A DNA stretch of 64,000 nucleotides, taken from Streptomyces camelliae (GTDB taxonomy: Bacteria > Actinomycetota > Actinomycetes > Streptomycetales > Streptomycetaceae). The stretch is from assembly GCF_027625935.1 (NCBI RefSeq), contig NZ_CP115300.1:9176001-9240000 (forward strand), written 5' to 3'. A model generated the notes under the pieces. It saw nothing but the letters and a program-made list of their open reading frames with translations, had not been told where the DNA came from and searched no databases. Numbering within the stretch: the stretch's first letter is position 1; every line of letters begins with the position of its first letter. This document shows positions 49,005 through 57,286 of this stretch, one piece after another. Position numbers and translations under genes: made by a program.

Positions 49005-49165
49005 GGTCGAGCGCCCGGACGAACTTCCGGGAGCGGAACTGCGATCCGCGATCGCTGTGCAGAATGCATCCGTCGACGTCTCCACGCCGGGCCACAGTAT
49101 TGTCCAGGGCGGCCACGGCCAGGCGGGACTTCATCCGCCCATCGATGGAGTAGCCCACGATCCTG
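49005..49165 (-). pseudogene. IS3-family orfB fragment
   Basis: Encodes [20 protein letters not shown] and [20 protein letters not shown] (catalytic Asp in HSDRGSQF). About one sixth of the transposase remains; related to the complete IS3 copy at 51 kb. Confidence 0.8.
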
Positions 49166-49224
49166 TTGCTGATGCTGGGCGTTGCTTGTGGGCCTTGCCT
49201 GGGCGGGTCTGTGAACTGCGGAGT

Positions 49225-49535
49225 TCCTGCACTCCACCGCATGGCGCGCCCGATAGTCGTCCCTGTCGAACTTCGGCGGCCGACCGCCGTGAGAGCTTCG
49301 CTTCTTGCGGTTGGCGATCTGGTCGCGCTTCTGCGGGATGGTGCAGCGGATCTTGCGTCGGCGCAGGTAAGCGCGGTTCGCTCGGGAGCCGTATGCCTTG
49401 TCCGCGCGGACCTTGTCCGGACGGGTGCGTGGCCGGCCCGGCCCGATTCGGGGTACCCGGATGCGACTCAGGACGACCTGGAATTGCGGGGAGTCACCAC
49501 GCTGTCCGGCCGTTATCACCAGCGACATCGGCTTC
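49225..49535 (-). pseudogene. IS5-family transposase fragment
   Basis: Encodes PMSLVITAGQRGDSPQFQVV, VRADKAYGSRANRAYLRRRK and FDRDDYRARHAVEC (Glu region). Both ends are missing and the 5' side borders the IS3 fragment within about 60 bases. Confidence 0.8.
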
Positions 49536-49852
49536 TGGCCCTGCTCCACTGATCTTTCTGCTCGGGCTGGATCCACTGACCGGGGGGCTGGCCGGGATCC
49601 CGGTGTCCGCCCGGCGTACCGGCTTCGTCGACCGTACCTGCCCTTCCAGCCGTGTCGAACCCGTACGCCACTTCCCTGGACGGAACCCATCACTGCCAGT
49701 CTTACCAGCACGTAGGACGGACCGGCCGTCCAGTGGTGCGTTGTCGGACTGGATGTCGTGATTCCCGCGCGTCACGCCCTCGCCTCACCGTGCAGGGCGG
49801 TTAACGTTCTGACGATCAGTCAGTTAAATCGGCGCCGACGCGGAGAGACACG
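49536..49852. other. Intergenic region before the MscL-like gene
   Basis: No gene is supported. A TCAGTCAGTTAAAT stretch near 49815 is unusually AT-rich for this DNA and may hold the promoter. Confidence 0.4.
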
Positions 49853-50296
49853 ATGCTCAGGGGATTCAAGAACTTCCTGATGCGGGGCGATATCGTCGTC
49901 GTGGCGGTCGGGCTGATCGTCGCACTGGCGTTCAGTACCCTCATCAAGTCGTTCACGGACAATGTGATCAACCCGATCATCGCGCGGGCGCAAGGGGGCC
50001 GGAACTTCGGCCTCGGGTGGCAGCTCGGGCGTCCCGGGAACAAGGCGACGTTCCTCGACATCGGGTCGTTCATCTCGGCGGTCATCTATTTCATCATCTT
50101 CATGGCCGTCGTCTACTTCCTGATCGTCGTGCCGTACAAGAAGTTCCAGGCCCGGCGTGGTGTGGCCGCCTTCAAGGAGCCCGGTGCGGTGAAGACGTGC
50201 CCCGCCTGCCTCTCCGAGGACGTTCCCGCCGCTGCCGGCAAGTGTCGGTACTGCGGGACGGAGCAGCCTGCGGCGGGCACGGCGCAACACCAGTAA
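49853..50296 (+). CDS. mscL: MscL-family mechanosensitive channel with C-terminal zinc ribbon
   Basis: 147 residues. MLRGFKNFLMRGDIVVVAVG, then IVALAFSTLIKSFTDNVINP, is the TM1/pore of large-conductance channels. TM2 is ISAVIYFIIFMAVVYFLIVV, followed by the basic PYKKFQARRG. The cytoplasmic end carries CPACLSEDVPAAAGKCRYCG, a CxxC-x13-CxxC zinc ribbon instead of the usual charged helix. A GGAGAG site precedes the ATG. It would release solutes on osmotic down-shock. Confidence 0.88.
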   Translation: MLRGFKNFLMRGDIVVVAVGLIVALAFSTLIKSFTDNVINPIIARAQGGRNFGLGWQLGRPGNKATFLDIGSFISAVIYFIIFMAVVYFLIVVPYKKFQARRGVAAFKEPGAVKTCPACLSEDVPAAAGKCRYCGTEQPAAGTAQHQ

Positions 50297-50350
50297 CTGA
50301 TCGTTTCAGAATGACGAGCCTGGGGGACCGAGGGCAAAACTGCGTATCAG

Positions 50351-50964
50351 TCACGCGAGGCTGAGTGCTTCAGCCCAGACTTCGCCACCGTTCGCCCAAG
50401 TCCACAGCCACTTCCGCAGCGACGCGGTCGCGTACCGGAGGCCGGCATGGGGATCCTCGCCCCAGCTCGGCACCCAGCCGTCCGTGTCATAGAGCAGCAC
50501 TGGATTGTCGGCTGCGAGCAGCGAGACGTGCCACTCCATCGTGCAGCCTCCCGATGTCAGGTACAGCCACGACGTGGGTAGCCCCGCCGCACGGTTGCAT
50601 TCGTGTCTGAGGACCGAGCAGGGCCAGTCGGTCAGGTGCCCTGATGCGCGTTGGCCGCCGGTCACAGAGGCCAGGCCGGCGTCGGGCCCGAAGCCGCCGT
50701 TGCCGACCTCGGTGTAGATCCGGCGGAGGAGTTCCGGTAGCGGGCGCCCGATGATGCTCTCGGCGGCATCGACTTCCTTTGGTGTGACCGGCGGGAACAA
50801 CGGCCCACGCGGAGCGTCTGCGAAGTAGATCGCTACTTCCTCGGTGTGCGCCTTGAGTTGAATCGTCCCGTCGCTGCTGTGGGAGCGGATCTGGTCCTGA
50901 ATGTGTTTCAGGTGCTCTCGACCGAAGTGTTCCTCGATCCATGTCAGGGGAACATCTGCCGAAC
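50351..50964 (-). pseudogene. SMI1/KNR4-family protein, 5' end removed by IS3
   Basis: 204 codons remain: VPLTWIEEHFGREHLKHIQD, then the family core VTPKEVDAAESIIGRPLPEL and LLRRIYTEVGNGGFGPDAGL. Family members are often immunity proteins to contact toxins. There is no start codon on this side of the IS3 element. On the other side, 34 bases from 52278 (ATG CCG AAC...) rejoin this frame exactly if the element is removed, giving 215 residues beginning MPNPVPTRVTTSSADVPLTW. Confidence 0.85.
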
Positions 50965-51031
50965 GGGACTGCTGCAGGGTTTGGTGACACCTGACCTGGC
51001 TTGCTGAGAAGCGGCCTGGAAGGATGTTGCA

Positions 51032-51325
51032 GTGCCCAAGCCGTATCCGAAGGAGTTCCGCAAGGACGTCGTGCGGGTCGCGCGCAACCGCGAGCCCGGC
51101 GTCACGCTGGAACAGATCGCCGCCGACTTCGGCGTCCACCCGATCACGTTGTCGAAGTGGCTGCGCCGCGCCGAGACCGATGAGGGCGTCAGGCCCGCAA
51201 CGACGTCGGGTGAGTCGGCCGAGCTGCGCGAGGCCCGCAAGCGAATCCGGTTGCTGGAGCAGGAGAACGAGGTGCTCAGAAGGGCTGCGGCGTATCTGTC
51301 GCAGGCGAACCTGCCGGCAAAATGA
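51032..51325 (+). CDS. IS3 transposase orfA
   Basis: 97 residues from GTG. HTH part KEFRKDVVRVARNREPGVTL, DFGVHPITLSKWLRRAE, then a leucine-zipper-like helix (RIRLLEQENEVLRRAAAYLS). Its stop overlaps the orfB start (ATGA); an AAAATG run there could allow -1 slippage to make OrfAB. Confidence 0.92.
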   Translation: MPKPYPKEFRKDVVRVARNREPGVTLEQIAADFGVHPITLSKWLRRAETDEGVRPATTSGESAELREARKRIRLLEQENEVLRRAAAYLSQANLPAK

Positions 51326-52212
51326 TGTACCCGCTCGTCCGCGAGCTGGCCGCCGCCGATGCCCCTTACCGGGTGCCGGTGGCGGTGACGTGCCGGGTGC
51401 TCGGGCTGGCCCGCCAGCCCTACTACCGGTGGCTGGCCCGGCCCGCCACCGACGCCGAACTGACCGAGGCATACCGGGCCAACGCCCTGTTCGACGCGCA
51501 CCGCGACGATCCCGAGTTCGGGCACCGCTTCCTTCTCGACGAGGCCCGCGCCGCTGGTGAGGTGATGGCAGAGCGGACCGCCTGGCGGATCTGCCGGGAC
51601 AACGGCTGGTGGAGTGCCTTCGGCAAACGCAGGGGCCGCGGGAAGAACGCCAAAGCCGGGCCACCAGTCCACGATGACCTGGTACGGCGGAACTTCACCG
51701 CGGACGGGCCGAACCGGTTGTGGCTCACGGACATCACCGAGCACGCGACCGGCGAGGGCAAGCTGTATCTGTGCGCGGTCAAGGACGTGTACTCCGGCCG
51801 TATCGTGGGCTATTCCATCGACGCCCGGATGAAGTCCCGCCTCGCGGTGGCCGCGCTGGAGTCCGCCGTCGCCCGCCGCGGCCCCGCTGCTGAATGCATC
51901 GTGCACTCCGACCGCGGATCGCAATTCCGCTCCCGCAAGGTTGCCGCAGCCCTCACCCGGCACGGCCTGGTCGGCTCAATGGGCCGGGTCGGGGCCGCCG
52001 GCGACAACGCCGCAATGGAGAGCTTCTTCGCACTGCTGCAGAAGAACGTCCTCGACCGCCGCGTCTGGGCCACCCGCCAGGAGTTGCGGATCGCGATCGT
52101 CACCTGGATCGAGCGGACCTACCACCGGCGCCGACGGCAACGACGCCTGGGCCGATTGACCCCCGTCGAGTACGAGACCATCATGACCCCACCCGCAGCT
52201 GTGGCTGCATAA
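51322..52212 (+). CDS. IS3 transposase orfB (rve integrase core)
   Basis: 296 residues. DDE residues in [20 protein letters not shown] (Asp), [15 protein letters not shown] (Asp) and [16 protein letters not shown] (Glu). No interruption; the element should be able to transpose. Confidence 0.93.
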   Translation: MMYPLVRELAAADAPYRVPVAVTCRVLGLARQPYYRWLARPATDAELTEAYRANALFDAHRDDPEFGHRFLLDEARAAGEVMAERTAWRICRDNGWWSAFGKRRGRGKNAKAGPPVHDDLVRRNFTADGPNRLWLTDITEHATGEGKLYLCAVKDVYSGRIVGYSIDARMKSRLAVAALESAVARRGPAAECIVHSDRGSQFRSRKVAAALTRHGLVGSMGRVGAAGDNAAMESFFALLQKNVLDRRVWATRQELRIAIVTWIERTYHRRRRQRRLGRLTPVEYETIMTPPAAVAA

Positions 52213-52338
52213 ACCCCGCTGTCACCCGATCATGCAGCAGTCCCTTGTCGTCACCCTCGTCGGTACTGGGTTCGGCATGCTGTTGTTGGCGGGGCGATGT
52301 GGAAGTGCCGTGCAGACGGGACGTCATGCGCAGGGATT

Positions 52339-52728
52339 CTATTGCTGGGGGCAGACAGCCTTTCGAAAGCGTCGCAGGCAGATGATGGAGCAGGCGAGTT
52401 CAAGCAGGCCCTGGTGGAGGTCGGCCCGCCGCTCGTAGCGGATCCGCAGGCGTTTGAACTGGTGCAGCCAGGCGAAGGTCCGCTCTACCACCCAGCGGAT
52501 GCGGCTCAGGCCGGACCCATGGGCAACGCCGCGACGGGCGAAGAGGGGCTTGATCCCTCGTTGCCATAGCGGACGGCGATACTTGTCGAAGTCGTAGCCG
52601 CGGTCAGCGAAGAGGCACTTGGGTCGGTTGCGCGGGCGGCCACGAAGTCCCCGGATCCGGGGTATCGCGTCCAACAGCGGAATCAGTTGCGTGACGTCAT
52701 GCCGATTGCCGCCGGTCAGGGAAACCAC
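52339..52728 (-). pseudogene. IS5-family transposase, C-terminal part
   Basis: About 129 codons: LTGGNRHDVTQLIPLLDAIP, CLFADRGYDFDKYRRPLWQR (Asp) and SRIRWVVERTFAWLHQFKRL (Glu). The N-terminal half is missing where it joins the phosphotransferase gene end. Confidence 0.85.
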
Positions 52729-53710
52729 GAGCGGTGGCGTCGGCGCCGCCGCCGCGCCGGGCCGCTGACGGTGCAGTGGCCTGTGTCAGTGGCGACTGGA
52801 ACGCTGGACGGATGAACGGCGATGAGCAACTGCTGCGCGGCCGCGTGTACGGCGCGGACCACGACGACCCGTGGCTCCCGCACCTGCCAGTACAGCCGCT
52901 CGTCCGCGGCTGCGGCCAGCATCCCGCCGGCCTCCTGGTACGCCTCGGTGAAGCGCAGGGCCCACGCCGGGCCGTGCAGCAGCGCGAGATTGGTGGAGCA
53001 GTGCGCCACGTCGAGGTCCGCCGGGCCCCAGGAAGCCGCCGCCCAGTCGACGACGCCGGTGATCCGGGCACCGGCGGCACCGGCCGGGTACTCGGGCGTC
53101 AGGGCGAACAGCACGTTGCCGGGCTGGAAGTCCCGGTGCAGGAACCGTCCTTCGTAGCGCGGCGCGGGCTTGCGGATCACGTCGATGGCGGCGGCCCAGA
53201 CCGCGGCGTCGGCGCCCTCGGGGGTCACGACCGTGTCGGCGGTCGTCAGCGCCACGTACTCCCGGGGCCGGACGGCCGGCCGCACCGCGTGGACCGCCAC
53301 GAGTTGACGGGCCAGCAGGGGCAGGCGCGTCTCCAGCCCCTCGTCGTCGAGGACCGTCCGGCCCGGTAGGTGGGTCATGAGGAGCGAGGGGTACTCGCAG
53401 TGCGCGGCGGTCGGGTCGACGGCGACGAGTCCGGGAGCCGGCACGCCGGTGCCGGTGAGCGTGGTCAGGGCGTCGGCCTCTCTGTGCAGGAGGTCCTCGG
53501 TCGGCCCCTGCCGGGTCGGGGCGACGAAGGAGCGCAGCACCAGGTGCCGGTGCCTCCGTCCCGCGTGCCGATGGTCAGCCTCCGCATGTCGGCGGTGGCG
53601 CCGCCGTGCAGCGCCTCGGCTCCGACGATCCGCTCGCCGGCCTCCAGGTGTCGGCGCACCCGGGCCAGTGTCAACGGTCGGACAGTCGCCGCCTCATCAT
53701 GATTGGTCAC
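52716..53710 (-). pseudogene. Aminoglycoside phosphotransferase-family (APH) protein, frameshifted and 3' truncated
   Basis: The start (GTG, TNHDEAATVRPLTLARVRRH, then GERIVGAEALHGGATADMRR) and the body are in different frames, joined near 53548. The body has VLRSFVAPTRQGPTEDLLHR, the catalytic loop GRFLHRDFQPGNVLF and the metal site ITGVVDWAAASWGPADLDVA. The last 30 codons are replaced by sequence at the IS5 remnant. It would have phosphorylated a small molecule or sugar; inactive as read. Confidence 0.8.
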
Positions 53711-53770
53711 CGTGCCACCTCATCATCCCGGACGGCGGCACGCGCGAACCCTTACGGGCCTGTCCGCAAG

Positions 53771-53878
53771 TCAGCGTGCAAGTGGTGGGTGGGGAAGCTG
53801 GGCGAGCAGGTTCTGCCGGATGTCGGGCAGGTCGTCGCGTCCGTAGCGGCGCAGGTCGATGGCGGGTGCCGTGGTCAC
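53771..53878 (-). pseudogene. GNAT acetyltransferase, N-terminal fragment
   Basis: GTG start followed by TTAPAIDLRRYGRDDLPDIR and QNLLAQ, the beginning of a GNAT domain, then an early stop after unrelated sequence. Only about 27 family residues remain. Confidence 0.45.
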
Positions 53879-54003
53879 GCGCACGTAGCGGGCCGCCCCG
53901 ATGGGGCGGCCCGCCGTGGTGGTGCCGGGGTCAGGCTGCTTTGAGAGGCCATGACCGGGCTGCCCAGTCCGGTCGCGGAGATCTTCCGGCACCTGTTGGC
54001 CGG

Positions 54004-54441
54004 TCAGGAGCTTACGGACGCTAGCCCGAGCAGGAAGCAGGCGAAGCCGACGGCGCTGAGCGCGAGCGTGGCCATGACTCCCGCTGTCACCAGCAGGCGG
54101 GGTGAGCCATCTGGGAGCACGTGCGCCCTCGATGGCTGCTGCGAGTCGTACAGCATGGGGAGACGATCCCCGACGTGGAGCGCGCCGCCCCGGCGGCGAG
54201 CCGGGATGTGGATCCACCCCCCACGACGGCCGTCAGGGAGGTCGAACCCGATTTGCGCAAGCATCTGGGGCGGGCCATCGCGGTCGGTGTCCTCCCAGAT
54301 ACTGATGACGGATCCGGCGGTCCGCACGCCGTGCCGATGCAGCCGCACCGTCCGGACCGCCACGAGCGCGAGCCGTCCGGCGAAGGTGGCCATCAGCATT
54401 GCTGCCACCACGAAGATCATTTGAAGCACTGTGTCCGCCAA
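54004..54441 (-). CDS. DUF3592-like membrane protein
   Basis: 145 residues. One membrane helix near the N terminus (LQMIFVVAAMLMATFAGRLA) and one at the C terminus (LLVTAGVMATLALSAVGFAC). Between them is a beta-rich extracytoplasmic domain (GSVISIWEDTDRDGPPQMLA; IHIPARRRGGALHVGDRLPM; LYDSQQPSRAHVL). That layout is typical of DUF3592. The start may be the TTG used here or the GTG four codons later. Function unknown. Confidence 0.75.
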   Translation of the reverse strand: MADTVLQMIFVVAAMLMATFAGRLALVAVRTVRLHRHGVRTAGSVISIWEDTDRDGPPQMLAQIGFDLPDGRRGGWIHIPARRRGGALHVGDRLPMLYDSQQPSRAHVLPDGSPRLLVTAGVMATLALSAVGFACFLLGLASVSS

Positions 54442-54602
54442 TCCGCTTGGTGGGCACTGACAGTTGATGGGACGCCGGATGCCGGCGTGCCAGTTTCCAC
54501 AGTGGCATCCCGGTGCCGGGCCTGTTCGAAGGCCCGGCGGTCCCGAGCACCCTTATGGCGGGACAGCGGCAGCGTAAACCGTCGACGCCCCTGCGTCGGC
54601 GG

Positions 54603-54938
54603 TCACCGGCTAGGGCTGGGGAAACAGCTCTCCGGATGCGCGAAGCAGTACTTCATCGCTTTTTCCATGTTGCTGCTGACGACGGCAGTGGGGTACGTGA
54701 ACCTGGGCTCGGGACTCCCGGCGCTCGTGCACAGATCCGAGAGCGGGTGCTCGTGGCACCAGGTCACCATCGGCGCGTCGGCCGGATTCAGCGCGCTCGC
54801 CGAGGGCGACGCTGAAGGAGATGCGGCCCGCTTCCCGACCGGGACGCCGCCGTCGACACTCGGCGCGGGCTTTCCGCTGCTGCAGGCGGCGGTCAGCAGC
54901 AGTGCGGCGGCGGACACGGGCAGGAGATAGCGACGCAC
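54603..54938 (-). CDS. Small lipoprotein
   Basis: 111 residues. MRRYLLPVSAAALLLTAACS is a lipoprotein signal with the lipobox LTAAC. A Ser/Pro-rich linker follows (PSASPSASALNPADAP) and then a small domain with four cysteines (WCHEHPLSDLC; MKYCFAHPESCFPSP) that could form two disulfides. The GTG with GAGGG upstream was preferred over an ATG 14 codons earlier. Anchored to the outer face of the membrane; function unknown. Confidence 0.75.
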   Translation of the reverse strand: MRRYLLPVSAAALLLTAACSSGKPAPSVDGGVPVGKRAASPSASPSASALNPADAPMVTWCHEHPLSDLCTSAGSPEPRFTYPTAVVSSNMEKAMKYCFAHPESCFPSPSR

Positions 54939-55138
54939 GAGGCCCTCGGTAGTGCGGTTTGCGAGCGGCCACAGTGACAACTGATCACGGAACGGGTGCA
55001 GTTGTTGCCGGAACGTGACGACGGATTCGACACCTCAGCGACTACCGCGCGCTCGACGATGCACGACGCCCCGCCGCCCGGACCACGCAGGCCGGAAGAC
55101 GGGGCGAGACGGGCGAGCCCGGCCGGTGGGCCGCGGTT

Positions 55139-55396
55139 CTACTTGAACCAGTAGCGGACGCTGCGGTGGTGGGAGCAGGTGCCCTGCGAGTGCCGCGAGT
55201 ACGAGACGGAAGCGTCCTTGCAGTTCGCGGTCTCGTACTTGTCCTTGGGCTATTGGTGGTGGGTCCAGCCGCACAGCCCGGTGGTGTGGTGGATGCAGCG
55301 GTGGGCTGTGTTGGTGGTCGGCAGGGACGCCGCGGACGCGGCCGGTGCGCTGAAGAAGACACCGGCGAGGGCGACAGCAGACGGGCGAGGCGGCAA
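55139..55396 (-). pseudogene. Secreted DUF3761-type protein with an in-frame TAG
   Basis: Signal-peptide-like SAVALAGVFFSAPAASAAS, then CIHHTTGLCGWTHHQ, a TAG stop, and in the same frame PKDKYETANCKDASVSYSRH followed by SQGTCSHHRSVRYWFK and the true stop. The His/Cys pattern on both sides is that of DUF3761 proteins. The amber codon replaces what is probably CAG. The start (TTG) is uncertain; an upstream frameshift is possible. Confidence 0.6.
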
Positions 55397-55718
55397 GACG
55401 TGCGCGCAAAGGATTCCCCCCTTTGACGTGGAGCGAGTGCAGCGGGACTTTATAGTGGTTTGAACGACTTTGCTGTCCAGTTGCCGCTGGAGAGCGGGCG
55501 GGCAAGCCGGTGCAGTGTGTTCTGCGGCTGCCTGCCGAAACTGGGCGCGTCGGCGCGGGCGCCCCGACAACAGCGGGCCCTGGCAGAATCAGGCAGCCCG
55601 ACCAGGCGGCCTGCCTGCGCCGGTGCTGGGCGGCTTGTGCGCCCGGCCGGACGGTCACCGCAATTGCGCCATGCTGCTGTTGGGATACTGGCGCGGCGTT
55701 CAGCGGTGGGAGGGTGAA

Positions 55719-56165
55719 GTGGGGTTGCTGGAGTCGTCGTTCTCGGCGGTGGTGCGGGTGGAGCGGCATCTGTTCGCGTTGGTCGACACCGATCCGGAGC
55801 GGGAGGAGACGTTCTCGCAGCTCCCGGACAATTCGGCGTTCCTGGCCCACGAGGGCTCTGTGGTGGTCGCGTCGGATCTGGAGGACCAGCGGGCCAGGGT
55901 GCGGGTGGAGGTGTGGGACTCGCTGCCTGATACGCCGTCGGGAGAGGGGTTCCAGAGCCTGGGGGAGCCGGGCAGCATCTCTTTCGAGTCCGGGTGGATC
56001 CAGTTGGTCAGTCTGAAGCAGGAGCCCCAGTCGGAGGAGTATGAGCTCGCCGGTCCGGGCCCCTACCAGGTGCTCGTATGGGTGGGTCCTCGGCAGGAGG
56101 ACCCCGCGGAAGATCTAGACGCCTACCGTTTCTTCGAGCGCTTCGTGATCCAGCTGTGGACCTGA
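55719..56165 (+). CDS. Hypothetical acidic protein
   Basis: 148 residues from a GTG with GGAGGG at 4 bases. Beta-rich and acidic: VGLLESSFSAVVRVERHLFA, HEGSVVVASDLEDQRARVRV, ISFESGWIQLVSLKQEPQSE, ending FFERFVIQLWT. Similar to small proteins found beside contact-toxin genes, but the family is not certain. An ATG 16 codons upstream is an alternative start. A strong hairpin follows the stop. Confidence 0.65.
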   Translation: MGLLESSFSAVVRVERHLFALVDTDPEREETFSQLPDNSAFLAHEGSVVVASDLEDQRARVRVEVWDSLPDTPSGEGFQSLGEPGSISFESGWIQLVSLKQEPQSEEYELAGPGPYQVLVWVGPRQEDPAEDLDAYRFFERFVIQLWT

Positions 56166-56169
56166 GGTT

Positions 56170-56206
56170 GCCGGCGGGGCGGCAGCGTGCTGCCCGCCCC
56201 GCCGGC
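56170..56206. terminator. Bidirectional hairpin terminator
   Basis: GCCGGCGGGGCGGCAGC pairs with GCTGCCCGCCCCGCCGGC (one bulged base) around a 2-4 base loop, between the acidic protein gene and the convergent nuclease remnant. Confidence 0.8.
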
Positions 56207-56211
56207 GACGG

Positions 56212-56570
56212 CTACTTCACGTTCACGTAGAAGGCGTCACCGTCGAGGATCCGGTCATCGTTGTACCAGCCGGAGAGCTGGGAGCCGGCCTTCTGGTTGT
56301 CACGGCTCGTCAGGGCTCATGCGGAGAAGTTCCCGCCCGAGTTGTAGGCCCCTTCCTCCGTGGTGCTGAAGGGGTATTCGTCGCAGTCCTTGCCCTGGCT
56401 GGAGTAGTTCGGCCACTCCACCTGGCAGGCCGCGCGCGGTGTCGCGGTTCCGATCCCGCAGCCGCGTGACCGGCGTGCGGGGCCGGGCATACGACGTTGC
56501 CGCGCACCAGCAGGCGGCGATGCCAGAGCAGCTGCTCGCACCCCCGGCCGCCGCCCCCCGGGCACGGCGA
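56212..56570 (-). pseudogene. NucA/NucB-type secreted nuclease remnant with in-frame TGA
   Basis: Encodes RPRTPVTRLRDRNRDTAR, then (after a frameshift near 56440) CQVEWPNYSSQGKDCDEYPF and STTEEGAYNSGGNFSA. A TGA follows, and the same frame goes on with LTSRDNQKAGSQLSGWYNDD and ends ILDGDAFYVNVK. The CDEYPF motif is the NucA/NucB deoxyribonuclease signature. Only the C-terminal domain remains. Dead gene. Confidence 0.7.
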
Positions 56571-56583
56571 CCAGGAGCCAGAC

Positions 56584-57072
56584 GCCGGCCCCCGGGAGGC
56601 GGTCGACCTGACCGCGCTACGGGCCTTGAGGGAGTCACGCACGGACGTGGAAGCCCTCGATCTCACGGCCGAGCGACTGCGCCACCTCCAGGACGCTTTC
56701 ACCAAGGCGGCCGACGACTCCCCCTCCCGCACCGCTGTGGTCGACGTGGAGGAACTGGCCGCCGCTCTCGACCTCATTGAGGTCCGCAGTGTCGACGCGC
56801 TCGCCGAGATCCCCGGCCTTACCGACCGCTACGCCCAGGCCCTTGCAGCCTTGGTCGACGCCAAGCTCCACACTCGTCAGCTCGCCGGTCCGGCCGAGCC
56901 GGTCCGGCGTTCGCAGCTGGTCGACTTGATGGACGCACTCCGGAAGTCCGTACGCGAGGCCCGTGCCGAGCGCGGCGAGGCCGGGGGAACACCGTCGCCA
57001 GCCCGGGGTACGGCCCGAACGGCGGCGAGGCCCTGGCGTCCGCGCCCGGGCCCTGATCCGGGCGCACGCTGA
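56584..57072 (+). CDS. Hypothetical protein with a Ku-like C-terminal tail (fragment)
   Basis: The frame has helical coding-like sequence (RTDVEALDLTAERLRHLQDA; VVDVEELAAALDLIEVRSVD) and then LVDLMDALRKSVREARAERG, reminiscent of the end of actinobacterial Ku proteins. It does not show the Ku beta barrel, and no good start is present. It is a fragment or an unrelated helical protein; the final 25 residues are low complexity. Confidence 0.35.
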   Translation, partial: AGPREAVDLTALRALRESRTDVEALDLTAERLRHLQDAFTKAADDSPSRTAVVDVEELAAALDLIEVRSVDALAEIPGLTDRYAQALAALVDAKLHTRQLAGPAEPVRRSQLVDLMDALRKSVREARAERGEAGGTPSPARGTARTAARPWRPRPGPDPGAR

Positions 57073-57286
57073 GATCGCCGCAGGACGACGGAAGGAGAGT
57101 TGCTGCGGACCGCCGTTCCTTGCCGACAGCGTGGTGAGGATCTAAAAGAGCGTGTTTCTCAACCTCTGATCGTTTTGACGGGTTGAGTTTGGGCCTGCGG
57201 AGGCGCTCTCCGACGCTTGTGGGGACCGCTTATTTGCTGGCGGTGCTTGCTGGGGCCTGTAGTTCCCGGCGGGCTCTTTGCCAGGG

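Larger units (their letters stand above)
50965..52244 (+). mobile_element. Complete IS3-family insertion sequence
   Basis: About 1280 bp. The ends read inwards as GGGACTGCTGCAGGGTTTGG and GGGACTGCTGCATGATCGGG, with GTGACA following in both; about 21 of 26 bases match. It contains intact orfA and orfB. No 3-4 bp target duplication is evident. It interrupts the SMI1/KNR4 gene. Confidence 0.88.

Noticed and set aside
56584..57072. Calling this frame a Ku protein
   Set aside because: Only the last 20 or so helical residues resemble Ku; the DNA-ring domain is absent.
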